A stretch of DNA of 64,000 bases, from contig NZ_CP040442.1 of NCBI RefSeq assembly GCF_015191005.1, positions 2,914,001-2,978,000 on the forward strand, written 5' to 3'. A model generated the notes under the pieces. That model saw nothing but the letters and a program-made list of their open reading frames with translations, was not told the DNA's origin and searched no databases. The position numbers and the translations under genes were made by a program. This DNA is from Kaistella flava (ex Peng et al. 2021). Its GTDB lineage: Bacteria; Bacteroidota; Bacteroidia; Flavobacteriales; Weeksellaceae. Of the stretch, positions 33,848 to 42,797 are shown piece by piece (within the stretch, counting starts at the first letter, position 1; the number at the start of each line of letters is the position of its first letter).

Positions 33848-34753
33848 TTATTTCCACTTATTCCATTTGCTGTCAATGTCTTTCGGAGAGAAAATGCTGA
33901 AAAGTGCTTTTAAATCTGCCATATTCACATTAGCGTTATTTCCATTATAAAAGATATCGAAGATTTCCTGCTTTTTCGTATCGATGAAAATGTTCACGGG
34001 ATAATTCATCTGGAAATTATTTTCATAGACTTTCAATTGCATCAAAGCATCTGCGATAATTTTTTTACCAGAAGACTGATCCTGTTTTCCGAGATTATCT
34101 AAACCAGCACGGTGATAAGTATAGTAAACGTTCCTAAGCGTGTTTTGGTCGGGTTTCAGCATATTGTCAATTAAAGCCGCGCGCGTTCTCGTTCCTTCCA
34201 TTAAAGACCAGCCAGCGAATTTTTGATTCTGCGCATTATTAGAAATTTTCTGTGCTTTCTCAAACCATTGTTGTCCGCCTCTAACTTTGTAGCTGTCGCC
34301 ATCGTAACCTAAAATCGTATAAACATAAAAACTGATAACATCAATTAAGTTCTTTCCCGAAAATTGTCTTTCGTTGAAAACAAGGTTTTCATTTTCGGTA
34401 TAATCGAAACTAAAATTGGTGTCATTAATATTCAAAAGTGGCGTTTCATAAGTGGTGTTAAAAACCGGACGAACCGCCTGTACAACAATGCTTGCTTTGT
34501 AATTGCTACTCCCAGATTTTTCATTGATAACAATTGCGAAATTACATTTGATCTTTTCAAAGTTTTGTAATTTCTTTCCAGTCCAACTCGTGTTATTGAT
34601 GAAATCCCGTAGGTTTTTTTCTAAAGTTTTATAAGCCTGCATATTACTGCCACTTACTTGCTGGGTGTTGACCTGTACATTTGCCAAAAGTTCTTGAGAA
34701 AAACTCAAGTTAAAGGAAAATAGAATGATGAATATCGTAAAAAGTTGCTTCAT
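33848..34753 (-). CDS. porD: DUF4835 family protein (PorD-like, type IX secretion associated)
   Basis: 301 residues with a signal peptide ending at LSFSQ (residue ~19). The DUF4835 pattern is clear: ELLANVQVNTQQVSGSNMQAYKTLEKNLRDFINNTSWTGKKL near the start and GYDGDSYKVRGGQQWFEKAQKI in the middle. The family is specific to Bacteroidota and is annotated as PorD, linked to type IX secretion, although its exact step is unclear. It lies between recN and coaBC in an order I recall as common in flavobacteria. Confidence 0.88.
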   Translation of the reverse strand: MKQLFTIFIILFSFNLSFSQELLANVQVNTQQVSGSNMQAYKTLEKNLRDFINNTSWTGKKLQNFEKIKCNFAIVINEKSGSSNYKASIVVQAVRPVFNTTYETPLLNINDTNFSFDYTENENLVFNERQFSGKNLIDVISFYVYTILGYDGDSYKVRGGQQWFEKAQKISNNAQNQKFAGWSLMEGTRTRAALIDNMLKPDQNTLRNVYYTYHRAGLDNLGKQDQSSGKKIIADALMQLKVYENNFQMNYPVNIFIDTKKQEIFDIFYNGNNANVNMADLKALFSIFSPKDIDSKWNKWK

Positions 34754-34790
34754 TATTAAATTAAAGTTTGAAAACGGAAATTTAAGGATA

Positions 34791-35987
34791 TTATTTCGAA
34801 ATCTGCTCTTCGATAAAATTTAAAAGATCTTTGGCAACGTCTTCTTTAGATTTTAATGCGAATTCGGTAAGAGAAGATTCAGTAATTATTTTAATTTTAT
34901 TGGTGGCTCCTTTAAAACCAGCTCCTTCATCACGAAGAGAATTAAGAACAATCATATCGAGATTTTTTTTCTGAAGTTTTCCTTTCGCATTTTCTTCTTC
35001 ATTTTGAGTTTCCAAAGCAAAACCAACTAAAAATTGTTTGGTTTTTCGTTCGCCCATGGTTTTCAAAATATCTGGATTTTTCACTAATTCAATCGTTAAA
35101 GAATCATCATTTTTTTTGATTTTTTCTTGGGCAATTTCTTTCGGAGCGTAATCTGCCACGGCAGCGCTTGCAATTGCAATATCTGTATTTTCGTAATATT
35201 CAAAAACTTTAGCAAACATTTCCTTAGCCGAAGTAACTCGGTGAAGTTCTATGTTTTGATGATTGGATTTTTCAGAACTCGGTCCAGAAATAAGAATTAC
35301 TTTCGCGCCTCGGTTGGCGGCTTCTTCTGCAATTGAAAAACCCATTTTTCCGGAAGAGTGATTTCCAATAAATCGAACGGGATCAATTGCTTCATAAGTT
35401 GGTCCTGCCGTAATAAGAACGGTTTTTCCTTCTAAATTTTTATTTGAATTAAAAAAGTCTTCAATGATTTGAGAAATGCTTTCCGGTTCTGCCATTCTTC
35501 CCTGTCCAATTAATCCGCTGGCTAATTCACCATCTTCAGCAGGAATAATATGATGTCCGAAATCTTCAGCCAATTCTAAATTCTGTTTTGTTGAAGGATG
35601 TTGATACATATCCAAATCCATCGCTGGCGCAATAAATACCGGACATTTCGCCGACATATAAGTTGCCAAAACTAGGTTATCGCACATTCCGTGAACCATC
35701 TTTGATAAAGTATTCGCGGTGCAGGGAGCCATTAAAATAACATCGGCCCAAAGTGCCAATTCTACATGGTTATTCCAAGTGCCATTTTCAGAATAGAAAT
35801 CACTGTAAACTGGATTTTTAGAAAGCGTAGAAAGCGTGAGTTTCGAAACAAAATGTTCTGCAGAAGGTGTCATTAAAACTTGAACTTCCGCACCCTTTTT
35901 TATGAAATCTCTGATGAGGTAATTGATTTTGTATGCAGCGATTCCGCCGGAAATACAGATGAGGATTTTCTTACCTTGAAGTTTCAT
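34791..35987 (-). CDS. coaBC: Bifunctional phosphopantothenoylcysteine decarboxylase / phosphopantothenate-cysteine ligase
   Basis: 398 residues, two steps of coenzyme A synthesis in one protein. The N-terminal CoaC flavoprotein domain (~1-185) has GKKILICISGGIAAYK, the active-site His region TWNNHVELALWAD and the APAMDLDMY substrate clamp. The C-terminal CoaB domain (~190-398) has VLITAGPTYEAIDPVRFIGNHSSGKMG, AAVADYAP and the K/N/P loop IKKNDDSLTIELVKNPDIL. It is in the run rpoZ-coaBC-porD on the minus strand. Confidence 0.97.
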   Translation of the reverse strand: MKLQGKKILICISGGIAAYKINYLIRDFIKKGAEVQVLMTPSAEHFVSKLTLSTLSKNPVYSDFYSENGTWNNHVELALWADVILMAPCTANTLSKMVHGMCDNLVLATYMSAKCPVFIAPAMDLDMYQHPSTKQNLELAEDFGHHIIPAEDGELASGLIGQGRMAEPESISQIIEDFFNSNKNLEGKTVLITAGPTYEAIDPVRFIGNHSSGKMGFSIAEEAANRGAKVILISGPSSEKSNHQNIELHRVTSAKEMFAKVFEYYENTDIAIASAAVADYAPKEIAQEKIKKNDDSLTIELVKNPDILKTMGERKTKQFLVGFALETQNEEENAKGKLQKKNLDMIVLNSLRDEGAGFKGATNKIKIITESSLTEFALKSKEDVAKDLLNFIEEQISK

Positions 35988-36118
35988 TAATTAGAATTTA
36001 AAAGTTAAACGAATTTACTTAAATTTTTACAAACAGATTTCAATATCACAAACGATATTAAATATAAAAGTCACAAAAACAAGATGTTCTGTGACTTTTA
36101 AAATAATTAAAGAAATAA

Positions 36119-36442
36119 TTAGTTTCTTTCTTCAGTTTTTCTGTAATAGATTTCGTCGTCTAACCATTCTTGAATTGCAATTGAAGTTGGTTTTGGAAGT
36201 TTTTCGTAATGCTTAGAAATCTCGATTTGTTCTTTATTTTCAAAAACTTCTTCAAGAGTTGAATTGTGCACTGCGAATTCATCTAATTTATTGTGTAATT
36301 CAGAGCGAATTTCTGCATTGATCTGCTCTGCTCTTTTACCCATCACTACGATTGCTTCGTAGATAGAACCTACGTTTTCTTCGATTTTATCTCTATCGTA
36401 AGTTATTGTACTTAATTCGGCTTTAGAATCTTTTACGCTCAT
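36119..36442 (-). CDS. rpoZ: RNA polymerase omega subunit (Bacteroidota type)
   Basis: 107 residues. The omega-type core is IEENVGSIYEAIVVMGKRAEQINAEIRSEL, matching the RpoZ helix that embraces the C-terminus of beta'. The rest (EEVFENKEQIEISKHYEKLPKPTSIAIQEW) is the extension I recall from flavobacteria. It lies between bamD and coaBC, the standard location in this group. Assignment rests on that core and the context. Confidence 0.88.
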   Translation of the reverse strand: MSVKDSKAELSTITYDRDKIEENVGSIYEAIVVMGKRAEQINAEIRSELHNKLDEFAVHNSTLEEVFENKEQIEISKHYEKLPKPTSIAIQEWLDDEIYYRKTEERN

Positions 36443-36471
36443 TTTCAGTTGGTTGTTATAATTGGAGTTTG

Positions 36472-36479
36472 CAAATGTA
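36472..36479 (-). promoter_or_regulatory. rpoZ promoter -7 element
   Basis: Minus-strand TACATTTG, a perfect TAnnTTTG, 29 bases upstream of the rpoZ ATG. It overlaps the bamD stop region, so rpoZ can be expressed independently. Confidence 0.5.
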
Positions 36480-36483
36480 CGGA

Positions 36484-37458
36484 TTACTTTTTGATTTTGA
36501 AAGTTGCTGCTGGTGCAGGAGTTGCCAAGACAGCGCTGTCTCTTCGCGTTTGGTCAGCTTGCTTTTGAGCATTACGCAGATCTTTCTCCAAGTTAAGCTT
36601 TGCTTCGTCTCCTTGTTGTTTGTCTTTAAGTTCTTTATTTCTTGCTTCTACTTTTTTCTCAAGTTCAGCAAAAACTTCTTTTTCTTTTAATAATTTGCTC
36701 TGAAGATCAGCAGCTGTTTTTGCATTATCAGTTCCCGGAACTTCTCTTTCAATTTGTTTTGTGAAGGCCAAAGCACTTTCAATACGGTCTTTCTTTAAAC
36801 TGTAAATTGAATTAGTAGCCAATTCATATTTTGACTTCAACATGTAGTCGTAGATTTTAGAACGTAATTTCGTACTCGGGAAATCATCTAATACATTTTC
36901 AAAAGCTGTACTCGCGGCTTTATAATCAGCCATCTTGTAATATTGCTTAGCGTTTTCGTATGCTTTAAACTCTAATTTATAAGTCAATTCATCAATCAAT
37001 TGATCGATGTTTTTAGATTTTTCAGAATTAGGATAGTTATTAAGGAAATTCTGCATTTCATTAATTGCTAAATCCGTACTCGTTTGATCTAAGTTATAGT
37101 CCATACTTCCTTCGTAATAACAAAGTGCCGACATATACGCCGCATCTTCTGCACGTTTGTCTTGCGGGAATGTTACCGAGAAATTCTTGAATTGGTGTCC
37201 TGCTAACTTGTAGTTTTTATCGTAATAGTTCGCATATGCTGAATTATAAACTACGTTTGGTGCGTCATCGGTTCCTGCTACCAGGTTCGAAAGTCTTTCA
37301 TATAACGCTAAAGCGTCTCTCCAATTTTTCTTTTCGAATTTTTCGTTGGCTACCTTTAAGATATAATCTTTATCTGCACTTTTCAATGCTAAATCCTGTT
37401 GCCTGTTGCAGGCAGATAATGCAAAGAATGCAAGTGTAATAATCAAATACTTTTTCAT
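36484..37458 (-). CDS. bamD: Outer-membrane protein assembly factor BamD
   Basis: 324-residue lipoprotein (lipobox LSAC, Cys17) with TPR-like repeats at ~25-240 (KNWRDALALYERL, YNSAYANYYDKNYKLAGHQFKNF, NYPNSEKSKNIDQLIDELTYKLEFKAYENAKQYYKM). BamD is the essential lipoprotein partner of BamA for folding of outer-membrane barrels. The C-terminus has a charged extension (KKVEARNKELKDKQQGDEAKLN) ending in an Ala/Pro segment, longer than in proteobacterial BamD. Confidence 0.93.
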   Translation of the reverse strand: MKKYLIITLAFFALSACNRQQDLALKSADKDYILKVANEKFEKKNWRDALALYERLSNLVAGTDDAPNVVYNSAYANYYDKNYKLAGHQFKNFSVTFPQDKRAEDAAYMSALCYYEGSMDYNLDQTSTDLAINEMQNFLNNYPNSEKSKNIDQLIDELTYKLEFKAYENAKQYYKMADYKAASTAFENVLDDFPSTKLRSKIYDYMLKSKYELATNSIYSLKKDRIESALAFTKQIEREVPGTDNAKTAADLQSKLLKEKEVFAELEKKVEARNKELKDKQQGDEAKLNLEKDLRNAQKQADQTRRDSAVLATPAPAATFKIKK

Positions 37459-37511
37459 AAATATAATATAGCAGAACTTTATTTTAATTATAATTTCCGC
37501 GGTTTAGGGTG

Positions 37512-37519
37512 CAAAAATA
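37512..37519 (-). promoter_or_regulatory. bamD promoter -7 element
   Basis: Minus-strand TATTTTTG, a perfect TAnnTTTG, 53 bases upstream of the bamD ATG. Confidence 0.5.
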
Positions 37520-37567
37520 TAACTTTTTTATCAATAGATTTTTTTTTATGATATTTTAACTAATAAT

Positions 37568-38194
37568 TTAATCCGGATGATAGCCTAAAAGTGAAAAAAC
37601 AGTCACTAAAAGGTTCGCCATCACTTTTTTCTCCGCTTCTTCGAAGTAATTTTCTTCTTTTCCGGAAACATACAATTCATAAAAGTTTTTATTTCGAATA
37701 ACGAATAGCGAGGAACCAACAATCAGCGTCAAGATATCTTCCGGTTTTGGTGCATTGGTAAAGACTCCAGATGCAACTCCTTTTTTAATAACATCATCAA
37801 TTTTGGAAGTGAAAGTAGTATAGAATTCTAATAAATCTTCTTTTAAATGTTCGGTATGACGAAGTTCTTGGGTAACAAAACCATGAAAATAATTGAACTT
37901 AAATAATTGACTAACCACATATTTAATCAATTCTTTCATCTGCATTTCCGGTTTGCCTTCTCTGATGATTTCTGCAAATTCTGCAAAACTCTCTCTTGTT
38001 TTCTGTACGCGATAACGGTAGAGATAAGACATCATTTTTTCTTTTGAACCAAAATAGTAGGAAATCATCGCTACATTAATATTGGCATTGGTAGAAATAT
38101 CACGTACAGAAGTTCCCTCAAAGCCTTTCTTGGCAATGAGTTTTTCGGCGACATTTAAAATATGGATTTGTTTTTCGGTAAATTTTTTTTTCAT
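37568..38194 (-). CDS. TetR/AcrR family transcriptional regulator
   Basis: 208 residues. The N-terminal HTH is clear: HILNVAEKLIAKKGFEGTSVRDISTNANINVAMISYYFGSKEKMMSYLYRY (~residues 10-60). The rest is an all-helical ligand domain with no recognisable specificity. No transporter gene is beside it; it is divergent from the tatD-tcdA-rnpA genes. The target is unknown. Confidence 0.92.
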   Translation of the reverse strand: MKKKFTEKQIHILNVAEKLIAKKGFEGTSVRDISTNANINVAMISYYFGSKEKMMSYLYRYRVQKTRESFAEFAEIIREGKPEMQMKELIKYVVSQLFKFNYFHGFVTQELRHTEHLKEDLLEFYTTFTSKIDDVIKKGVASGVFTNAPKPEDILTLIVGSSLFVIRNKNFYELYVSGKEENYFEEAEKKVMANLLVTVFSLLGYHPD

Positions 38195-38277
38195 CGGTGT
38201 TGTAGTTTTTAGTAAAGTTAAATAAAATATAACATAATTTAAAACAAATGTTTAATCGCAGATGGTCACTTTTTAGT

Positions 38278-38285
38278 TATTTTTG
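38278..38285 (+). promoter_or_regulatory. -7 element of the tatD-tcdA-rnpA operon
   Basis: TATTTTTG, a perfect TAnnTTTG, only three bases before the ATG at 38289, so transcription may begin at the start codon (leaderless). Confidence 0.5.
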
Positions 38286-38288
38286 AAA

Positions 38289-38924
38289 ATGACTTTTTTT
38301 GATTTCCATCACCATCATTTACAAAAACGCTTTGGAATTTATAATCTGAGCGTTGAAGAATCTCCGCCAAATGGTTTTTTCTCTGCCGGAATTCATCCTA
38401 ATTTAAGTTTGGAAGTTACTGAAGAGCAGTTTGTTTGGTTAGAGGAAGTTTCAAAATATAAGAATTGTGTTGCAATTGGCGAATGTGGTTTAGATGGATT
38501 GATTAACATTGATGATCATATTCAGGAAGAACTATTTGAACGCCAGATTGAATTAGCGAATCGACGTAAGAAACCTTTAATTATTCATTGTGTCAGAAGG
38601 TTTTCAAAACTAATCCATTTTCAGAAAAATGCTAAGGTTCCGATGATTATTCACGGTTTTAATAAAAGAAAAACGATTGGTAAAGATTTACAAAAACACG
38701 ATTTTTATTTAAGTTTTGGAAAATCTGTGTTGCAAAATGTAAATTTGCAGGAATTTGTAAAAGATTTCCCGATTGAAAAAATTTTTCTGGAAACTGATGC
38801 TGAAGATTTTGATCTCGAATTACTTTATCAAAAAGTCGCCGATTTGAAAAATTTGAAAATAGAAAATCTCCTATTACAAATCGAAGAAAATCTGAAAACA
38901 TTTAATATCCCCCATTTAAAATGA
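38289..38924 (+). CDS. TatD-family metal-dependent hydrolase
   Basis: About 211 residues from the ATG at 38289 (an in-frame TTG lies at 38283). A short TatD-like TIM-barrel: DFHHHHLQKR supplies the first HxH, AIGECGLDG the Glu, PLIIHCVRR and IIHGFNKR the His ligands, and LETDAEDF the final Asp. It is shorter than E. coli TatD (260) but motif-complete. TatD enzymes are nucleases or phosphodiesterases; the substrate here is uncertain. Its stop overlaps the tcdA start by 4 bp (ATGA). Confidence 0.85.
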   Translation: MTFFDFHHHHLQKRFGIYNLSVEESPPNGFFSAGIHPNLSLEVTEEQFVWLEEVSKYKNCVAIGECGLDGLINIDDHIQEELFERQIELANRRKKPLIIHCVRRFSKLIHFQKNAKVPMIIHGFNKRKTIGKDLQKHDFYLSFGKSVLQNVNLQEFVKDFPIEKIFLETDAEDFDLELLYQKVADLKNLKIENLLLQIEENLKTFNIPHLK

Positions 38925-39649
38925 AAAAAGACTGGCTCGAAAGAACAGAATTGCTAATTAAAGAAAACGGTTTAGAAAAACTGCGAAAAGCGAATCTATT
39001 AGTGATTGGTTTAGGTGGAGTTGGTTCGTTTGCGGCAGAGTTTTTGGCGAGAGCCGGCGTTGGGAAAATGACGATTGTTGATGGGGATACTGTTGATTTA
39101 ACGAATATTAACCGGCAACTCCCAGCCTTAACTTCTACCATTGGGAAACCAAAAGTTGAAGTCGTGGGCGAGCGACTTTTAGACATTAATCCGGATTTAG
39201 AATTGACACAATTAAACCAGTTTTTAAATCCGGAAGATATGGATACCATCTTTGATAATCAGCAGTATGATTATGTTTTAGATTGTATTGATAGCGTTTC
39301 ACCAAAGGTTACTTTAATTTTAAATGCCCGACGTCGAAAAGTGAAAATCGTAAGTTGTATGGGCGCAGGTGGAAAAATAGATCCGTCAAAAGTTTTGGTT
39401 CGCGACATTCATAAAACCCAAAGTTGTCATCTTGCGAAACAGGTTCGAAAACGTTTGAAAAAAGAAAATATTGATAAAGGAATTAGATGTGTTTTCTCTA
39501 CTGAAATTCAGGATGAAGAAAGTTTAAAGATGACCGATGGAACCAATTATAAAAGATCTTTCTACGGAACGATCAGTTATATTCCTGCTATTTTTGGACT
39601 TTACGCTGCGGCGGAAGTCATTAATTATTTAATAAAAAAAGATGAGTGA
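38921..39649 (+). CDS. tcdA: tRNA threonylcarbamoyladenosine dehydratase
   Basis: 242-residue E1/ThiF-like enzyme that cyclises t6A37 of tRNA to ct6A using ATP. The nucleotide-binding GLGGVGSFAAEFLARAGVG lies at ~30-48, followed by DGDTVDLTNINRQLPA, the adenylation-site DCIDSVSPKVTLI and GAGGKIDPSKV. The late YGTISYIPAIFGLYAAAEVI helix is typical of TcdA. It overlaps both the tatD-like gene (4 bp) and rnpA (8 bp). Confidence 0.93.
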   Translation: MKKDWLERTELLIKENGLEKLRKANLLVIGLGGVGSFAAEFLARAGVGKMTIVDGDTVDLTNINRQLPALTSTIGKPKVEVVGERLLDINPDLELTQLNQFLNPEDMDTIFDNQQYDYVLDCIDSVSPKVTLILNARRRKVKIVSCMGAGGKIDPSKVLVRDIHKTQSCHLAKQVRKRLKKENIDKGIRCVFSTEIQDEESLKMTDGTNYKRSFYGTISYIPAIFGLYAAAEVINYLIKKDE

Positions 39650-40022
39650 TTTCAAACTTCCGAAAGAGGAAAAATTGAAGCATAAAAAAGAAATCGGTTT
39701 ACTTTTCGAAAAAGGGAAGTGGAAAACGTGCGATAATTTGAGAATCATCACGCTGAATCTCGATAAAAAACCACAGGAAGATTTTTCTTTTAATAATCAA
39801 AAAGTTGGAGTTTCTGTTTCTAAAAAATATTTTAAAAGAGCACACGATCGAAATAGAATTAAAAGATTATTGCGAGAATGTTACCGTTTAAACAAAGATC
39901 TTTTTATTGAGAAATTTGGAACGAATTCGTTATCAATGGTTTTTTGGATTTCTAAAGAAGAGCCGAAGCATTTTAAAACTGTAGAAGAAAATTTTTTAAA
40001 ACTTTGTGAATCAATAAAGTAA
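39642..40022 (+). CDS. rnpA: Ribonuclease P protein component
   Basis: 126 residues. The RnpA signature is KRAHDRNRIKRLLRECYR (~residues 66-83), which contacts RNase P RNA. The N-terminal LPKEEKLKHKKEIGLLFEKGK is the usual RnpA start. It processes the 5' end of pre-tRNA. rpmH, its neighbour in most bacteria, is not beside it; linkage to tcdA is instead seen here. Confidence 0.95.
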   Translation: MSDFKLPKEEKLKHKKEIGLLFEKGKWKTCDNLRIITLNLDKKPQEDFSFNNQKVGVSVSKKYFKRAHDRNRIKRLLRECYRLNKDLFIEKFGTNSLSMVFWISKEEPKHFKTVEENFLKLCESIK

Positions 40023-40047
40023 ATTCTAAAGCATAGCACGTTTTTTG

Positions 40048-40055
40048 TAAATTTG
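40048..40055 (+). promoter_or_regulatory. Promoter -7 element of the DUF4126 gene
   Basis: TAAATTTG, a perfect TAnnTTTG, 24 bases before the ATG at 40080. Confidence 0.5.
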
Positions 40056-40079
40056 AGAATAAACTAAAAACTTCACAAG

Positions 40080-40727
40080 ATGCTTGATAACATTCCTTAT
40101 TTACCGTATGTTCTAAGTGCTTTCATGGGCATTGGTTTAGCTGCGGCAACTGGCTTCAGAGTTTTCTTACCAATGTTTGCCGTAAGTCTTGCTTCTTACA
40201 TGGGCTGGATTCCGATGAATGAAAGTTTCCATTGGCTCGCTGGTTTACCCGTTTTAATCACCACCGGAATTGCTACTGTTGTTGAGATTCTTGCGTATTA
40301 TATTCCTTTTGTAGATCACCTTTTAGATACCATGTCAATTCCATTGGCAACGATTGCGGGTTCTGTGATGTTTGCGAGTCAATTCGCTGATATGGGAACT
40401 TTTCCACAATGGGCTTTAGCATTAATTGCTGGCGGTGGAACTGCTGCTGCAATAAGTTCAGGATTTGCAGGAACTCGTGCAGCGTCGACGGCAACTACAG
40501 GTGGTTTGGGGAATTCTGTGGTCGCAACTACTGAAACTGCTGGAGCGGGAGTGATGTCAATTTTAGCGATGGCAGCACCGATAATTGCTTTTATCGCTAC
40601 AGTTATTTTAATCGTAGTGGTGTTGGTTTTAGGTAGAAAACTTTTGAAGAAATTTCGAAACTTTAAAACAGACCGAACTTCTAAGGTCATCAACGTTGAA
40701 GCGGTCAATCGAAAAAATATAGAATGA
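40080..40727 (+). CDS. DUF4126 family membrane protein
   Basis: 215 residues with four to five hydrophobic segments: GIGLAAATGFRVFLPMFAVSL near the start, VLITTGIATVVEILAYYIPFVDHLLDTM in the middle, a Gly/Ala-rich ALIAGGGTAAAISSGFAGTRAASTATTGGLGNS loop and a C-terminal helix IAFIATVILIVVVLVLG with a basic tail. This matches DUF4126, whose function is not established. Own promoter, bidirectional terminator at its end. Confidence 0.88.
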   Translation: MLDNIPYLPYVLSAFMGIGLAAATGFRVFLPMFAVSLASYMGWIPMNESFHWLAGLPVLITTGIATVVEILAYYIPFVDHLLDTMSIPLATIAGSVMFASQFADMGTFPQWALALIAGGGTAAAISSGFAGTRAASTATTGGLGNSVVATTETAGAGVMSILAMAAPIIAFIATVILIVVVLVLGRKLLKKFRNFKTDRTSKVINVEAVNRKNIE

Positions 40728-40757
40728 AAATAACCCACTAAATTTAGTGGGTTATTT
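40728..40757. terminator. Bidirectional terminator
   Basis: Perfect palindrome: AAATAACCCACTAAA (40728-40742) joined to TTTAGTGGGTTATTT (40743-40757), between the convergent DUF4126 and repeat-protein genes. Confidence 0.9.
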
Positions 40758-40759
40758 GT

Positions 40760-42796
40760 TTATTTGTTTTGGCGTAATTCTTTGATTTGCTTTATTTTAT
40801 CATCGAAATGAGGTTTCTTTTCAGGGTGCTTTTCTGAGAGAATGCCAAAGGCTTTAATTGCTTTCGCATAGAGTTTTTGTTCAGTGTAAAGGTTGGCCAA
40901 AGTTTCCGTCATCAAATGTGAAATATCATCATTCCTTTCCTTAATCACGAAATCAGATTCTTCTTTTAATTTCGAAATTCTCGGCTCTTTTTCAATGAAG
41001 TTTTCAATGACTTTATTTTTAATTTCAGTAATTGAAATTTCTATTTTTCCTTGTGCATCTTGCTTGGTTCTATCGATTTTTAACCAACTTTGCCAAGTGT
41101 TGATGAAGCTGGGAACATTGCTGTCTTCTACAATTTCAGCGGATTTTTCCTCTTCAGTTACAGGGATAATTTCCTCTTTTTTATTTTCCTTTTCGAGTGC
41201 CGAAACATTTTGGGTAAAGAAAGATACATTGAAAACCGGTCTTTCAGCAGATGGAGTTTCCTCTTTTACTGAATCCATCTTTTCTTCTTTTTCAATAGAA
41301 ATTTTCTCTTCTTTAATTTCTTCAGTTTTAACTGGCGTTTCTTCGGCCTTTTTAGAAATTAAAGCATCTGGGGTATTGGTAGAGAAAGACATTGGTTTCC
41401 ATTCCGGTTTCTTTTCTTGAACAGTGTCCACTTTTATTTCAATTGGTTGTTGTATGATTTCAGTAGGTTGAACTTCTGCTTTTTCTTCAACGAAAGGTTC
41501 TTCATTTACAACAGTTTCTTTTTCGGTAATCGCTTCTTTTTCTGCAATTTCGGATTCTTTCTCGTCTGATTTTGAAAGGTCAAAACTTTGAGTTTCAGAG
41601 AAATTGACTTCCGCACTTTTAGAAGTTTCTTCTGCTTTTATTGCTTTCGGCTTTTTCGACGCTTTCATCTTTGCCTCAACTTCTGCGATCAAACGCTTCA
41701 TTTCCTCTTCATGTTTATTCAAAGTAGGTTTTACAATTTCTTGAACTTCTACTTTCGCTGGAACTGAACCGATTTTTACGTCGGGTAAAAATTCAGCAGT
41801 AGCATGAAAACTTAATTCACTTGAATCTTCAATAATTGGTTCTTCTTCAGCAATAATATTTTCTTTAAAAACAGTTTCTTTGCTAAAGGTTTCAGCATCT
41901 TGAGTTTCGGTAAATTCCTGAACTTCTTGTGTTTCTGAATTTTCTATTGGAGCATCAACTTTTACCTCAGGTGAAAATTCTGCTGTTTCATGAAAACTAA
42001 GTTCGGAAGGATTCTCAAATAATGCTTTTTCTTCAATAATAATATCTTCATTAACAATGGTTTCTGTGCTAAAGTTTTCAGCATCTTCGGTTTCAGCAAA
42101 TTCTTGAACTTCTTTTGATTTCGAATTTTCTATTGGAGCATCGACTTTCACTTCTGGTAAAAATTCTGCTGTTTCATGAAAACTCAATTCGGAAGGATTC
42201 TCAATTAATTCCTTCTCTTCGGAAATAATTTCCTCTTTAATAATAGTTTCCTTGCTAAAAGTCTCGGCATCTTTAGCTTCAGCGAATTCTACCTTTTCGG
42301 TTGGAGGAATTGGAAACTCAACTTTATGAGTTATAATCTGGCCAGCTTCTATTGTAGATTCAAAATCGATTTTTTCGGTTTCTCTTTCTAACAAATCTTC
42401 TTCACCTTCAAATAAAATCCTGTTTAATTCTCCATTGACAAAAACTGCTTTCGGAGTTTCAGTAACTTTTGATTTAATTTCAGTGAATTTATTTTTAGTT
42501 TCTTCTGTTGTTATCGGCTTTTCAACAATTGTTTTTGTAGCGACTTCAACTGACGGTTTTGGTTCTTCAACAGAATTAATTAATTGATAAAGAATCTTTT
42601 TATCAGTTGTATAAGCTGCAGTTATTGAAAGTTCGTTTGTGTAATTTTCGGGCTTCAAACGATGCGTTCCTAAAAGGTGTAACGCTCGTAGACTTTGAAT
42701 ATAAGGATGTTTATTAATCTCACTATTCAGCAATTCCAAATCTTTGATCTGAAATAATTCTGGGTTTTTTGCTAATTCTAAAATTCTTCCGTTCAT
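40760..42796 (-). CDS. Acidic repeat protein with TPR-like C-terminus
   Basis: 678 residues, cytoplasmic by lack of signal. The N-terminal ~75 residues (MNGRILELAKNPELFQIKDLELLNSEINKHPYIQSLRALHLL) look helical. Residues ~170-351 hold three tandem units of 62 residues with the recurring blocks DAETFSKET and SELSFHETAEFLPEVK. A long Glu/Lys-rich disordered stretch follows. The last ~60 residues resemble one or two TPR helices (LANLYTEQKLYAKAIKAFGILSEKHPEKKP). It is directly downstream (1-bp gap) of lptE. Function unknown; a scaffold or assembly role is a guess. Confidence 0.8.
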   Translation of the reverse strand: MNGRILELAKNPELFQIKDLELLNSEINKHPYIQSLRALHLLGTHRLKPENYTNELSITAAYTTDKKILYQLINSVEEPKPSVEVATKTIVEKPITTEETKNKFTEIKSKVTETPKAVFVNGELNRILFEGEEDLLERETEKIDFESTIEAGQIITHKVEFPIPPTEKVEFAEAKDAETFSKETIIKEEIISEEKELIENPSELSFHETAEFLPEVKVDAPIENSKSKEVQEFAETEDAENFSTETIVNEDIIIEEKALFENPSELSFHETAEFSPEVKVDAPIENSETQEVQEFTETQDAETFSKETVFKENIIAEEEPIIEDSSELSFHATAEFLPDVKIGSVPAKVEVQEIVKPTLNKHEEEMKRLIAEVEAKMKASKKPKAIKAEETSKSAEVNFSETQSFDLSKSDEKESEIAEKEAITEKETVVNEEPFVEEKAEVQPTEIIQQPIEIKVDTVQEKKPEWKPMSFSTNTPDALISKKAEETPVKTEEIKEEKISIEKEEKMDSVKEETPSAERPVFNVSFFTQNVSALEKENKKEEIIPVTEEEKSAEIVEDSNVPSFINTWQSWLKIDRTKQDAQGKIEISITEIKNKVIENFIEKEPRISKLKEESDFVIKERNDDISHLMTETLANLYTEQKLYAKAIKAFGILSEKHPEKKPHFDDKIKQIKELRQNK
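41732..42289 (-). repeat. Three 186-bp in-frame repeats
   Basis: Coding repeats for three ~62-residue units (starting near residues 170, 232 and 294 of the acidic protein). Units 1 and 2 are most alike (shared SELSFHETAEF and VKVDAPIENS); unit 3 is more diverged (SELSFHATAEFLPDVK). Confidence 0.75.
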
Positions 42797-42797
42797 C

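Noticed and set aside
38659..39249. Minus-strand ORFs inside tatD-like and tcdA genes
   Set aside because: Both genes are intact and motif-complete on the plus strand; the opposite ORFs show no coding features.
41732..42289. Regularly spaced repeats that might suggest a CRISPR array
   Set aside because: Period is 186 bp, in frame, and translates to 62-residue protein repeats with no unique spacers.
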